Shown piece after piece: positions 1 through 9,245 of a DNA stretch of 64,000 nucleotides (positions are counted from its first letter, which is position 1; each line of letters starts with the position of its first letter). The stretch lies in the NCBI RefSeq assembly GCF_033100135.1, contig NZ_CP136920.1, positions 5,637,001 through 5,701,000 on the forward strand, written 5' to 3'. A model generated the notes under the pieces. The model worked only from the letters and a program-made list of their open reading frames with translations. It made no database searches and was not told the DNA's origin. Made by a program: the position numbers and the translations under genes. This DNA is from Rubellicoccus peritrichatus (GTDB lineage: Bacteria; Verrucomicrobiota; Verrucomicrobiia; Opitutales; Cerasicoccaceae).

Positions 1-34
1 TCACGCCGGGCTGTTTTATTTTATATAGCGTCTC

Positions 35-1270
35 CTACTCCATTGCGTAAGGTTCACCGCCATGCTTTTTGAGCAATGCAATGGCTTCATTCCGGTTTCC
101 GGCGATCGCCTTATCGAGTGGAGTCTTTCCTTTGCCGGGAACCCTATCTCCGCCGTTGGCGTTGTTCACATCAGCTCCGTTTTCAATGAGTAGTTCAATC
201 ACATCAACTCTGCCATGGAATGCGGCCTGTTGTAAACAAGTCCCCCACTCTCCAACCTCGTCCACTTTTTCAGGATTTGCCTCAAGCCATTGCTTCATGG
301 CTTCAAGTTGCCCCCATGCAGCCAACTGCTGGGGAGTTGCTTCGTAGCCACGACTAATGAAAAAAGTAACGGCCTCGTCCTGATGATTATGACCAGCCCA
401 GCCAACAGGATCACCACTATAGATGGAGTCTTTAACATCAAAACGCCCACCACTATCCATCATGACTTCGAGGATCTCAACATTGCCGTTCCAGGCTGCC
501 TGATGCATCGCTGTGGAATGCGCATGAAATGATTCAGGCATGAAAGCATTCGGGTCCGCCCCGGCATCAATCAAGATGATGACATTCTCCGGCTTACCCT
601 TGCTGACAGCGGCAAACAAAGCCTTCTGGAGTGAGATTGAATCGATTCCTTCCAAAGACTTTTTCAAGGCCTTTGGATCATCCTGAATTGCGCAAAGCAT
701 GGGCGATGGCTCCGCGCCAGCTTCAACTAAAGCATCCACTGCATCCCACTCGCTGTGAGCAATGGCGGCACCAAGTGCATAAGATGGATCCGCCCCGCGT
801 CTGGTCAGCATCTTGATCATTGGAATCTGCAGCTCATTTTCCCTCAAAAGTAAACCGGAAGCAACCAGGCCGAGCGTCGTCCCCTGATTACCGGACTCAC
901 CACAAAAGACATCAACTTCGGCCCCAGCATCGAGAATTACCTCCGTGACTTCGACTATATTGGCTGGTGGCTTGATACTGTGAGTCCAATAAGGATTGTA
1001 AGCGGTAAAATGAAGCAATGTCGGACTGGCGAAGTAGCCGGTTTCATAGTCCTTGTCGCCATCAATCCGTTTATTGATGAGTTCGGGATGCTCCTTAAGG
1101 TAAGCGGCAAGCGCTTCTGTATCGCCTGCGTCGATCATTTCGATCGCTTCGGCAAAGATTTCATCTTCAATAATCGGGCGTTTCAGACCATCCGGCATTT
1201 CATGAGCCTCCAAAAGATTGATCAGCAGCAGCAAAACAGCTGAGTAGCATAGAATAAGGCGAGTTTTCAT
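35..1270 (-). CDS. Secreted ankyrin-repeat protein
   Basis: A 411-residue protein with an N-terminal signal peptide (MKTR followed by a hydrophobic run ending near LLEAHE). The rest is a series of ankyrin repeats, recognisable from recurring phrases such as TPLHxAA-like 'AMHQAAWNGNVEILEVMMDSGG', 'LQQAAFHGRVDVIELLIENGADVN' and 'GKTPLDKAIAGNRNEAIALLKKHGG'. About eight to ten repeats fill residues 50-405. Ankyrin arrays are protein-binding scaffolds; the signal peptide points to the periplasm or outside. No catalytic domain is visible and the partner is unknown. It is transcribed away from the CTP synthase gene. The gene is complete, with its stop 34 bases from the window edge. Confidence 0.85.
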   Translation of the reverse strand: MKTRLILCYSAVLLLLINLLEAHEMPDGLKRPIIEDEIFAEAIEMIDAGDTEALAAYLKEHPELINKRIDGDKDYETGYFASPTLLHFTAYNPYWTHSIKPPANIVEVTEVILDAGAEVDVFCGESGNQGTTLGLVASGLLLRENELQIPMIKMLTRRGADPSYALGAAIAHSEWDAVDALVEAGAEPSPMLCAIQDDPKALKKSLEGIDSISLQKALFAAVSKGKPENVIILIDAGADPNAFMPESFHAHSTAMHQAAWNGNVEILEVMMDSGGRFDVKDSIYSGDPVGWAGHNHQDEAVTFFISRGYEATPQQLAAWGQLEAMKQWLEANPEKVDEVGEWGTCLQQAAFHGRVDVIELLIENGADVNNANGGDRVPGKGKTPLDKAIAGNRNEAIALLKKHGGEPYAME

Positions 1271-1385
1271 AGGACACAGTATTTCAACGCTTTATGGTGG
1301 CTGAGAGAACACCAGGCAAATTTATTCTGCCCTCAGGTTGAAAACGTAGTTGCGCTTCTTGCCTCACCCGGCTTTTGATTGCCTC

Positions 1386-1419
1386 CCGGACGAATGAATC
1401 TCGTCCGGTTTTTTATTTT
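1386..1419 (+). terminator. Intrinsic-terminator-like hairpin before pyrG
   Basis: Perfect 8-bp stem CCGGACGA (1386-1393) / TCGTCCGG (1401-1408) with a 7-base loop, followed by TTTTTTATTTT. It lies 17 bases before the preferred pyrG start at 1436, and no plus-strand gene lies upstream for it to terminate. It may be an attenuator in the pyrG leader. Its presence argues against translation starting at the upstream in-frame ATG at 1379. Confidence 0.65.
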
Positions 1420-1435
1420 CAAGACACAACAAGAG

Positions 1436-3082
1436 ATGGCAGACGAGGAAAAGAAGCGCCCAATGAAGTATATTTTTGTGACCGGTGGAGTCGTGAGCTC
1501 CCTGGGCAAAGGGCTGACAGCCGCCGCACTGGGCGCTTTGCTGGAGCAGCGCGGGCTAACTTGCCGTCTGCAGAAATTTGATCCCTATTTGAATGTCGAT
1601 CCCGGCACGATGAATCCTTTCCAGCATGGAGAAGTCTATGTCCTGGATGACGGGGCGGAAACAGATCTGGATCTAGGTCACTATGAACGCTTTACAAGTG
1701 GCAGCCTCTCCCAGTTCAACAATCTCACATCAGGCCAGGTTTACGAATCCATCATTCAAAAGGAGAGAAACGGCGAGTTTCTGGGCAAAACCGTCCAGGT
1801 GATTCCCCACGTTACGGACGAGATCCAGAAACGGATTTTCGAAGCGGGCGAAGGTGTCGATGTCCTCATTACAGAGATTGGCGGAACCGTTGGGGACATC
1901 GAAGGGCTGCCTTTCCTTGAGGCAATGCGTCAGTTTACCCTCAAAGTCGGCCATGAGCATGTGCTTTTTCTACACTGCACGCTGATTCCTTATTTGAAAG
2001 CGGCTGGCGAGCTAAAGACGAAACCATCCCAACAGTCGGTGGCCAAACTACGCGAGATTGGTATCCAGCCCGATATCCTTGTCTGTCGCACGGAACACCC
2101 AATCAGCCAGGAAATTCGCCAAAAACTGAGCCTCTACTGTAATATCCCGGCCAAAGCCGTGATCGAGGAAACAGATGTTGAAACATCCATCTACGAGCTG
2201 CCACTGGCTCTGGCTCAGGAAAACCTTGATGACCTCGTCGTCGAGCACCTGAGGCTCGATGCTCCGGACTCGGACATGCATGTCTGGAAAAGTGTGGTCC
2301 GTCGCCTGAAATTTCCGGCTCACCGGGTCGATATTGGCGTAGTTGGCAAATACATCGAGCTACAAGACGCTTACAAAAGTGTTTACGAAAGCCTGACCCA
2401 CGGCGGCATTGCCAACGACTGCGGTATCAACTGCGTCCGCATTGACAGTGAAGCAATTGAAGAAGACGGAGCTGAAGCTCATTTGAAAGGCCTCCACGGG
2501 ATTCTCGTCCCAGGTGGATTTGGAAGTCGCGGAACCGAGGGAAAAATTGCTGCTGCTGCCTATGCGAGAGAGAAATTAATCCCCTATTTCGGACTCTGCC
2601 TTGGTATGCAGATTCTGGTTATTGAATACGCCAGGCACGTCGCAGGCTTTCCAAATGCCAACAGCACGGAATTTGCAGAGAACTGCGAAACAGCGGTGAT
2701 CGACCTGATGGAAGACCAACGCGGAGTAACCGCCAAAGGAGCAACCATGCGTCTTGGTTCAGAACCTTGCATGCTCCAGCCCGACACGCACTCATGGCGT
2801 GCTTATGCGGAAGCATTGGAGAAAAAGCCAAAGGGCGAGTTTCTCATTCATGAACGTCATCGCCACCGTTTTGAATTCAACAACGAGCATCGTGAAATTC
2901 TGGAACGTTGTGGCCTTCGCGTCGGCGGTGTGAATCCTGAACGAAACCTCGTTGAGATCGCAGAAGTGTTCGACCACCCCTGGATGGTAGGTGTCCAGTA
3001 TCACCCGGAATTCAAAAGCAAGCCCAATGAAGCTCACCCCCTCTTCGCCGCCTTTGTCAAAGCTGCGATGGAAAAACGGTAG
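1436..3082 (+). CDS. pyrG: CTP synthase
   Basis: Converts UTP, ATP and glutamine to CTP, the last step of pyrimidine nucleotide synthesis, in the cytoplasm. The N-terminal synthase domain opens with [17 protein letters not shown] (P-loop) and contains the [20 protein letters not shown] block. The C-terminal class I glutamine amidotransferase domain shows GSRGTEGK, the nucleophile Cys in FGLCLGMQ (codon at 2597) and the His-Glu pair in QYHPEF. From ATG 1436 it has 548 residues, close to the usual 540-550. ATG 1463 (MKYIFVTGG) is an equally possible start with GAGGAA upstream. The longer frame from 1379 would run through the terminator hairpin and is unlikely. The C-N hydrolase gene follows 55 bases later on the same strand. 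Confidence 0.97.
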   Translation: MADEEKKRPMKYIFVTGGVVSSLGKGLTAAALGALLEQRGLTCRLQKFDPYLNVDPGTMNPFQHGEVYVLDDGAETDLDLGHYERFTSGSLSQFNNLTSGQVYESIIQKERNGEFLGKTVQVIPHVTDEIQKRIFEAGEGVDVLITEIGGTVGDIEGLPFLEAMRQFTLKVGHEHVLFLHCTLIPYLKAAGELKTKPSQQSVAKLREIGIQPDILVCRTEHPISQEIRQKLSLYCNIPAKAVIEETDVETSIYELPLALAQENLDDLVVEHLRLDAPDSDMHVWKSVVRRLKFPAHRVDIGVVGKYIELQDAYKSVYESLTHGGIANDCGINCVRIDSEAIEEDGAEAHLKGLHGILVPGGFGSRGTEGKIAAAAYAREKLIPYFGLCLGMQILVIEYARHVAGFPNANSTEFAENCETAVIDLMEDQRGVTAKGATMRLGSEPCMLQPDTHSWRAYAEALEKKPKGEFLIHERHRHRFEFNNEHREILERCGLRVGGVNPERNLVEIAEVFDHPWMVGVQYHPEFKSKPNEAHPLFAAFVKAAMEKR

Positions 3083-3104
3083 CGTGATTTGTGTTTTTTT
3101 AGCC

Positions 3105-3131
3105 GCGGATTGGCGCGGATGAAACGCGGAT
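3105..3131 (+). repeat. Three spaced GCGGAT units
   Basis: GCGGAT occurs at 3105, 3115 and 3126, a 10-11 base period, in the short space between pyrG and the C-N hydrolase and ending 7 bases before its ATG. It resembles short intergenic 'CGCGGAT' repeats seen dispersed in several bacterial phyla (recollection, not checked). Only one cluster was seen in this window. Confidence 0.45.
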
Positions 3132-3137
3132 AAAGAG

Positions 3138-4055
3138 ATGCCCCTGAAACATGAAGATTCAAGCGACAGGGCAAGGACCACCATTCGTGTGGCCTGTGTT
3201 CAGCACCAACTAAAGGCTGGCAATACCTTTGTCGAGTTTAAGAATCTCATAAGCAAGTACATCGCTGAAGCTGCCAGTAAGGACGCTGACTTCATTGTCT
3301 TCCCGGAATACTGTGCGGCGGATTTGATGTCACAAGCAAACTTCGATGGTCTCACTTCCAGAAAAATGCTGGAACAGCTGGCGACCATGAGTGACGACCT
3401 TATTGCCTGTTATGCAAAACTGGCAAAGGATCACAAAATTCACATCGTTGGAGGCAGTCATCCAATTAGCAGCAAAATGGGTATAGAAAACTGTGGTTTG
3501 TTTTTTTATCCCAATGGAGAACACCAAATCCAGCCCAAGCTTCATATTACACCATGGGAAAAACAAAACTGGAATGTGACTGGTGGTGATACTTTGGATG
3601 TCATTCAAACTCCCAAAGCTAACATCGGGATTCTCGTTTGTTACGATTCGGAGTTCCCTGAAGCGACCCGGGAACTAGTCGACCAAGGAGCCGAGATTCT
3701 TTTTGTCCCCTACTGCACTGAAAATTATGCCGGTTATCAACGCGTGCGCATATGTTGTCAGGCCCGTGCAATCGAAAACCAAATCCATGTGGTGACCACG
3801 GGTCTCACAGGTCAGCTCCCCGCCGTAGCGGGCTTCGAAAGCAATTATGCCAGTCCAGGAGTTTTCACACCGAGCGACACTGGATTCCCTCAAGACGGAG
3901 TCCTCATCAAAGGCGAAAGCAACATCGCATCCCTGACCTTCGTCGATCTTGACATGGCCCAACTTCGTCATTCACGCGCCGAAGGCACAGTGACTCCTCA
4001 CAAAGACCGACGACATGATCTGTTTGTTTTTAGTAAAAGCAGAAGAGAGAAGTAA
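3138..4055 (+). CDS. Carbon-nitrogen hydrolase (nitrilase superfamily)
   Basis: A 305-residue nitrilase-fold amidohydrolase. The Glu-Lys-Cys triad is readable: Glu57 in IVFPEY, Lys134 in QPKLHITPWE, and Cys168 in ILVCYDSEFPE. A second conserved stretch reads RVRICCQARAIENQIHVVTTG. Family members hydrolyse amides or nitriles, such as N-carbamoyl compounds, omega-amides or carbamoylputrescine; the substrate cannot be told from the sequence. No signal peptide, so cytoplasmic. An N-terminal acetyltransferase domain, present in some relatives, is absent. It follows pyrG by 55 bases and may be co-transcribed. Its last codons form one arm of a long inverted repeat shared with the convergent gene. 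Confidence 0.88.
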   Translation: MPLKHEDSSDRARTTIRVACVQHQLKAGNTFVEFKNLISKYIAEAASKDADFIVFPEYCAADLMSQANFDGLTSRKMLEQLATMSDDLIACYAKLAKDHKIHIVGGSHPISSKMGIENCGLFFYPNGEHQIQPKLHITPWEKQNWNVTGGDTLDVIQTPKANIGILVCYDSEFPEATRELVDQGAEILFVPYCTENYAGYQRVRICCQARAIENQIHVVTTGLTGQLPAVAGFESNYASPGVFTPSDTGFPQDGVLIKGESNIASLTFVDLDMAQLRHSRAEGTVTPHKDRRHDLFVFSKSRREK

Positions 4056-4119
4056 GAAGGCAGAAGCATGGTTGAACCATTAAAGCCCTTCCAGCTTCTC
4101 ACTTCTGCTTTTACTAAAA
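4028..4119. terminator. Long inverted repeat, bidirectional terminator
   Basis: An 18-bp perfect inverted repeat: TTTTAGTAAAAGCAGAAG (4028-4045) and its complement (4102-4119). Inside are a second pair GAGAAG/CTTCTC (4047-4052, 4095-4100) and a central hairpin ATGGTT-G-AACCAT (4068-4080). It bridges two convergent genes, and both stop codons lie within it. Terminal T runs in both directions fit a shared terminator. Confidence 0.7.
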
Positions 4120-4779
4120 CTGCACTCGCATCATGACTCCCAACACATTGAAATTCACCCACTGCCCACTGATCTTAAGAGATCGATAGCGATAGTAAAT
4201 CACTGGCCTAATACCGGGCCCAAGATCGTAAGCGAAACCACCAGTCAACCTGTTCTGTCGGTATTCACCACCATTCGAAAGATCAAAGAAAAACTCATTT
4301 GCTCCAAAAACACTCAGCGTCCGATCCGACACATCGAATAAAGGCCTTATTGCCTGAAGCCGAATACGGTAGCGTTCCTGAAATGAATCACCTGAAAATC
4401 TTGAATCAAACTGGTTTCTCATAGAAAGCCGGAACTCTTCAATCTGATGTCTGAAAGTTAAACGGAATTCGACACGATTTTCAGCCTCATTATCGGAGTC
4501 ATCGGTATCTCTGGTTGAATAGAGATAATTAGCGCCGAGACGAAGCCATGGTTCGGCGTTCCAGTAGATTCCCTGGCGAGAGAAGGTCAAATAAGGATCT
4601 GTGAAGTCATCTCGAATACGCTCTTCAACTTCGATCAAGCCGCCCAATTGATCGGTAAACTCAAGATCTCCACGAAATGTCATCCAAAGCTCCCAGTCCG
4701 AAGCCCGCAACATGCCTAAACCAGCAATTGCAAACACAACACTGGGTAAAAGCTTTTGAAGACTGGATCGCAAATTCAT
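4114..4779 (-). CDS. DUF2490-like outer-membrane beta-barrel protein
   Basis: A 221-residue protein with a signal peptide (residues 1 to about 26, ending near MLRASDW). The body is alternating amphipathic beta strands with many Arg, Tyr and Phe, e.g. WLRLGANYLYSTRDTDD, VEFRLTFRHQIEEFRLSMRNQFDSRF and RYRIRLQAIRPLF, ending in the aromatic-terminated strand VLGVMMRVQF. A C-terminal Phe is typical of outer-membrane barrels. The pattern resembles the DUF2490 family, for which no function is established. It is divergent from the MenH-like gene, with 45 bases between start codons. Confidence 0.7.
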   Translation of the reverse strand: MNLRSSLQKLLPSVVFAIAGLGMLRASDWELWMTFRGDLEFTDQLGGLIEVEERIRDDFTDPYLTFSRQGIYWNAEPWLRLGANYLYSTRDTDDSDNEAENRVEFRLTFRHQIEEFRLSMRNQFDSRFSGDSFQERYRIRLQAIRPLFDVSDRTLSVFGANEFFFDLSNGGEYRQNRLTGGFAYDLGPGIRPVIYYRYRSLKISGQWVNFNVLGVMMRVQF

Positions 4780-4824
4780 TTCGACTTATTTCATTCTCAG
4801 TATTCCATTCAAGACTTCAATCAA

Positions 4825-5535
4825 ATGCGCACTCACCTCCTTCATGGCAATATACAAACACCGGCTGTTTGGGGAGCATTCCTCGAACAACTACCAGGCA
4901 AGCTGGCATTGGTTGATTTACGTGACTACTCTGCTGATAACTGCGCCGCCTGGGCCAGGGCCTTCAATGAGAAAGTTACTCAGGAGTTGGAATCCGATGA
5001 AAAACATTTCCTCGTCGGCTATTCACTAGGCGGACGCCTTGCATTGCATGCCTTACTAGAGAATCACAAACTATGGTGTGGAGCAGTTATCATTGGTGCA
5101 CATCCCGGCTCAGACGATCCATCTCAGCGTGAAGTCTGGCTAAAAAATGATCATCGCTGGGCTGAGCGTTTCCTCAAGGAACCGTGGGATGTGCTGCTGA
5201 AAGAATGGGACGCACTTCCTGTCTTTGGAGGCATCCCGAATCCCTGTCCGCGCAACAAGGAAGACTTTGATCGCAATGAAGTCGCACGAACATTCCTAGC
5301 ATTCTCAAAAGGGCAACAAGCGTATCTAACACCTCGCTTGCGTGAACCCAACCTACCACCGGTTCTCTACCTCTCCGGTGAGCAAGATGCAGTCTATTCT
5401 AAACTTGGACGCGACTTGTCTGAACAATGCCCAGCGATTCGCCACGAAGTCATCCCCAGAGCCGCCCATAGGGTTCCATGGGAAAACCCCGATGCATTTA
5501 TTGAGACAGTGAAACAATTCCTGGATCAATCATGA
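4825..5535 (+). CDS. Alpha/beta hydrolase, MenH-like
   Basis: A 236-residue alpha/beta hydrolase. The start is set at the ATG giving MRTHLLHGN, because the motif LLHGN normally begins such proteins and the longer frame (4756) would overlap the divergent gene. Ser67 lies in the nucleophile elbow GYSLGG. The acid is in LSGEQDAVY and the base in RAAHRVPWENPDAF. The order of motifs and phrases such as WDALPVFGG match MenH, which forms 2-succinyl-6-hydroxy-2,4-cyclohexadiene-1-carboxylate in menaquinone synthesis. No other men gene is in the window, so a general esterase role remains possible. Its 3' end overlaps that of the convergent lyase gene by 6 bases. Confidence 0.75.
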   Translation: MRTHLLHGNIQTPAVWGAFLEQLPGKLALVDLRDYSADNCAAWARAFNEKVTQELESDEKHFLVGYSLGGRLALHALLENHKLWCGAVIIGAHPGSDDPSQREVWLKNDHRWAERFLKEPWDVLLKEWDALPVFGGIPNPCPRNKEDFDRNEVARTFLAFSKGQQAYLTPRLREPNLPPVLYLSGEQDAVYSKLGRDLSEQCPAIRHEVIPRAAHRVPWENPDAFIETVKQFLDQS

Positions 5536-8500
5536 GCGATTGAGTAAAACCTCAGCGCTTAAACCATCTCGGCATTCAAACTCGATCACGGTAAATCCAT
5601 TTTCAGCAGCAATCACTTTTGGTTGATGTTCTGCGGTTTCCATCGGTTGTGTTAGCTCCGCAATCTGCCAATCACCTTTTAGAGTGATCCGAACGAGATT
5701 GGGGCGACTCGGCCAGAAAAACCATTCACGTTCATAGATCGATAACTCTGTCCGAGTACCATCCGGCAATAAATCCTCCTGACCATCGTAGATGTTTAGA
5801 TCAGGATCTGCAACTGAGAGCCGTAATTGATTTCCCTCTTCTTTGACAATAAAGGTCGACTGCTTATCGACAGCACTTACCGCCCCCTTATCAAAGCTGG
5901 CACCATGCTCGGAGTATACGGCATATGCAGTGGCATCCTCTTCATTCAGCGCCACTACATGAGCAGTGCTATCATGTTGCAGGATCTCAATCGTTGGCTC
6001 TTCTGCAAAAGCTTTCATCTCAGCCTCGCTGGCATCCGCAATGAGCACATATTCATACTCAGCACCTTTTGGCGCATTACCATGATCAAACCAGGCGGAT
6101 ACAAAGTCTCCGGATACCTCGCCCTGATGCTGAGGATCTGGATTCGTTTGTTCGATCCGGTTTAAATAAACATCTCCATTTGGGACATAATAACCCGTAC
6201 CACGATTATCGATAATCCATTGAGGCTTCTCTGCTTTGAGTAACTGCTCATGTGGGAATTGAACAATCTCTTCTCCATTGACTGTAATGGGATCATCCTT
6301 CGCGGTAAGGCTGCATTGGAAAAGTGTCGTCTCAACAGGATACTCCGCAATATCGCTCCGGATGTCAGATCCAAGGCAGACAACCTTATTCCCGACAAAG
6401 AACCAGCTTTTCTTTCCGGTAAAAGATTCAAGGCCGTACTTGTCGTGTCCCTTGAACTGAAAGACCTGGATACCGCAACCATACGATGTTTCGACACCGC
6501 CCGAAAATGCCTGATCACTAAACAAGTACTCTCCACCCTCGTCACGCACCTGCCCGACTCGAGTCGCTAATTGATCATAAGGAAGCCGTACAGTCGTCGC
6601 GCCCGGCCAGCGACACCAATCAATGCCATCATACCAAATTGCCTTCCCCATGCTTGGACTTAGGCTGTCGAGTGAATCGGGATACGAAACATCAAGATAG
6701 CCGTTAGCGATGAAAAGCGGGAAAGCAAAGAACGACTTTCCCCAACTTTCGAAAGGGTAGACATATTTGCTATGCGCTCTCGCCGTAATCATCCAATCGT
6801 TCTTCTGTCGTTTCAGCCCCACACAAGTATAAGGCAACATGCGAAAGCCATCCAATGGCTCATAGCTTTCGCCCACCATCTCGAGCATGCTCTTAAATGA
6901 ATCCGCACTCTTGTAATTCGAGAAACGAATGGAAGCAAAAGCCTTGGACGTCATTCGCTCTTCGGTAAAGAGGCCATCGTAGTAAGTTTGAGCGACCTTG
7001 GCGATACGCTTACGAGAATCTTCCGACGCTTCGAATTGCGTATCCTTCAAAATATCATACGTCCTTGCTGAACCATAAATGCCTCGCCCACCATATCCAT
7101 AAGCATGTCCGGCATGATGGAAAACGGTTCCGTCCGGCTTGAAGGTTTCATCAAGTGCATTGGCATAAGCTGTCGCCACATCAGAGAAGTATGAGGAAAA
7201 ATGTTTTATATCCCTAGCCTTCTCAGGTGAATCAGGCATCATCATGGCACACAGTAAACGAGACGTCAGCAGGCCCTGCATGTCGTCAGCATCACAAGCT
7301 TTACGCCCTTCCCAACCATAAGCCATATCTGTCCGATAAACCTGATTGAAAGCATGGAACCATTTGCAAACTTCGATTGCTTTGTCGAGTCGTCCATGGC
7401 GCTGCAGTGGATCTCGCATCAAGAACATTGCAGGCGCAACCTCTCGAATCTCATAAGAGTAGTGGTGTATCCATCCCAGCCCGGCACCGTAGTCAAAGCC
7501 CTGATCCACACCATAATCAAACAGGTTGATGAACATTTCTTCGAGACGTGCTTTGATTTGAGCTGAAGTCGTGTAGTGCCATGCGCGGGCAATAGAAAGC
7601 AGCACATCCCCAAAATCATACCTCCAACTCATCAATCCCTCCATTGCTTCCTCTCTAGAAAGCTCAAGCTCGACAAAGTATTCAAACATCACGTTATCCT
7701 TAACGAGCGGACGGCCAAATATTTGATCACCCTCACGAACGATACCAAATTCGGCGTAGCGTTTTTCGATAGCTTCCATCTTAGACTCGCTCCACTTGGC
7801 TTGCTCACTCTCTGACAACCAGTATGGCGCAGCCTGCTCTTCCAGTCGTCGAAAATCAGCAATGGTTTGTGCATCCAATGCTTCAATAGGATAGGTTGGA
7901 GTCAGTTGGCTGGCAGGCAAGAGATTGTGCTCATACTGTGTGACAAGCCGTGCGTGTGGATCAATATGGGGAAGCTGAGGATTCGGACCAATGGTACGGG
8001 CATTCATGGGTATGGATAAACCAAGCACATCAAAAAAGAAAATTCCGCTGCCGGTGTTCGGCGCATTAATCGTCATCCGCGTCATATCCTCACGCGGCAC
8101 CCCCATCATATTACCACGATCATAATTCACTGCGATCGTTCGCCAGCCTTTGAAATCGAGGTTGTAATCAAACCAGCAATCCACCTCGTCTTCGCGGCCG
8201 AATTCAATTCGGATTCGCTGCTGGCGAGGCTGATCGTTATAGATCCATACGAAAAAACCACGAGGTGGCTCATAGACCTTGCCCGTTGCAGAATCAGTGT
8301 GCTCCAGGCCTGTATCTTGTTCTGTGAGTAAACGCTGTTTGCGATAACCAATGCGCGTATCAAAAGTCAGACGATCATTACCCCGCCAGTCCCACCGCAG
8401 CGACTGCTCTCCATGCTTCATTCGCTGGTTGTCCAGCGTAAGCGAACCAGTTGCATCAAGCCCTTCAGGGATCCCGTTTTCAAAGCTTTCCATAATCTTG

Positions 8501-8592
8501 TCAGTCTGACTGATAGCACCAGCAAAGCTTAATAGAGTAAGGGTCACAGCTCCAAGTGCGATCAACAATATTCGATAAATCTGTAAGGGCAT
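5530..8592 (-). CDS. Secreted PL8-family lyase, chondroitin ABC lyase-like
   Basis: A 1020-residue secreted protein with a signal peptide (about residues 1-29). The N-terminal third carries a carbohydrate-binding jelly roll (SLRWDWRGNDRLTFDTR, then FDVLGLSIPMNARTIGPNP) like the lyase N-terminal domain of chondroitinase ABC. The middle is an alpha-toroid with FHHAGHAYGYGGRGIYGS near residues 487-503, which supplies the His and Tyr expected for PL8 catalysis. The C-terminal beta-sandwich has ESFTGKKSWFFVGNKVVCLGSDI, a PL8 hallmark. Length matches chondroitinase ABC (about 1020). Likely reaction: eliminative cleavage of uronic-acid glycosaminoglycan-like polysaccharide outside the cell. Exact specificity is unknown; no sulfatase or unsaturated glucuronyl hydrolase gene is nearby. 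Confidence 0.82.
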   Translation of the reverse strand: MPLQIYRILLIALGAVTLTLLSFAGAISQTDKIMESFENGIPEGLDATGSLTLDNQRMKHGEQSLRWDWRGNDRLTFDTRIGYRKQRLLTEQDTGLEHTDSATGKVYEPPRGFFVWIYNDQPRQQRIRIEFGREDEVDCWFDYNLDFKGWRTIAVNYDRGNMMGVPREDMTRMTINAPNTGSGIFFFDVLGLSIPMNARTIGPNPQLPHIDPHARLVTQYEHNLLPASQLTPTYPIEALDAQTIADFRRLEEQAAPYWLSESEQAKWSESKMEAIEKRYAEFGIVREGDQIFGRPLVKDNVMFEYFVELELSREEAMEGLMSWRYDFGDVLLSIARAWHYTTSAQIKARLEEMFINLFDYGVDQGFDYGAGLGWIHHYSYEIREVAPAMFLMRDPLQRHGRLDKAIEVCKWFHAFNQVYRTDMAYGWEGRKACDADDMQGLLTSRLLCAMMMPDSPEKARDIKHFSSYFSDVATAYANALDETFKPDGTVFHHAGHAYGYGGRGIYGSARTYDILKDTQFEASEDSRKRIAKVAQTYYDGLFTEERMTSKAFASIRFSNYKSADSFKSMLEMVGESYEPLDGFRMLPYTCVGLKRQKNDWMITARAHSKYVYPFESWGKSFFAFPLFIANGYLDVSYPDSLDSLSPSMGKAIWYDGIDWCRWPGATTVRLPYDQLATRVGQVRDEGGEYLFSDQAFSGGVETSYGCGIQVFQFKGHDKYGLESFTGKKSWFFVGNKVVCLGSDIRSDIAEYPVETTLFQCSLTAKDDPITVNGEEIVQFPHEQLLKAEKPQWIIDNRGTGYYVPNGDVYLNRIEQTNPDPQHQGEVSGDFVSAWFDHGNAPKGAEYEYVLIADASEAEMKAFAEEPTIEILQHDSTAHVVALNEEDATAYAVYSEHGASFDKGAVSAVDKQSTFIVKEEGNQLRLSVADPDLNIYDGQEDLLPDGTRTELSIYEREWFFWPSRPNLVRITLKGDWQIAELTQPMETAEHQPKVIAAENGFTVIEFECRDGLSAEVLLNRS

Positions 8593-8704
8593 TTTAGTTT
8601 AGCTCAACAAAAAGATGGTAATTTAACTCAAATCAATCGTGAGACACAACTAAATTCTAACAACTTCGACTTATATCCGCCTCCCCAAAGATGAGGAATA
8701 GGAA

Positions 8705-9241
8705 TCAAAACTCGATCAGCACCTTCGTGCCACAAGGCAAAAGATCAAATAACTGAATCATCTCGGCATTACTTAGCAAAACACATCCGTGGCTGTCAGG
8801 CGTCCCTAAACGCTCTTCATGATTCGTTCCGTGAATGTAGATGTAGCGATCGTGTGTATCAACGCCAGCGCCTGCGTTGATTCCATCTTCCAGTCCGCGT
8901 AACCAACAGATACGACTTGTGATGAGATTGGGCTCGTTTTCCTCGGCTGTGAGCTGATTAAAAGTCTTCCCCTGGGCTACTCGTCCTTTGAAAATCATGC
9001 CAACTGGTGCTCCATCGCCAATTTTCTCATCGATAAAGTGCAGGCCCGTCGGCGTCCCAAGGGAGTTCTCAACACAAGACGGTGGCTTGCGACCAGTCGA
9101 TATGGTATAATCCCGCACAAGATGCCCTGCCTGGTAGTGGCGGAGTTTTTGCTCGCCAATTGAGACATGAACCACATCTTCCGTTGGTTCCGTTGACAGT
9201 TCGCCGCATTTGGCGATAATGTTGGCGTAATAATTGTCCAC
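8705..9241 (-). CDS. L,D-transpeptidase (YkuD domain)
   Basis: A 178-residue protein built almost entirely of a YkuD domain. The catalytic signature is complete: His137 in YIHGTNHE and SHGC at 150-153, with Cys153 as nucleophile. The family makes 3-3 peptidoglycan crosslinks or attaches lipoproteins to the wall, in the periplasm. No signal peptide or membrane segment is visible, which is odd for that location; either export uses another route, the start is misjudged, or the enzyme acts elsewhere. The start codon lies only four bases from the start codon of the divergent asd gene, so its promoter must lie inside asd. Confidence 0.85.
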   Translation of the reverse strand: MDNYYANIIAKCGELSTEPTEDVVHVSIGEQKLRHYQAGHLVRDYTISTGRKPPSCVENSLGTPTGLHFIDEKIGDGAPVGMIFKGRVAQGKTFNQLTAEENEPNLITSRICWLRGLEDGINAGAGVDTHDRYIYIHGTNHEERLGTPDSHGCVLLSNAEMIQLFDLLPCGTKVLIEF

Positions 9242-9245
9242 AAAA

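Noticed and set aside
1379-1435. Upstream in-frame start that would lengthen CTP synthase by 19 residues
   Set aside because: The extension encodes the terminator hairpin and T run, and the extra residues have no counterpart in CTP synthases.
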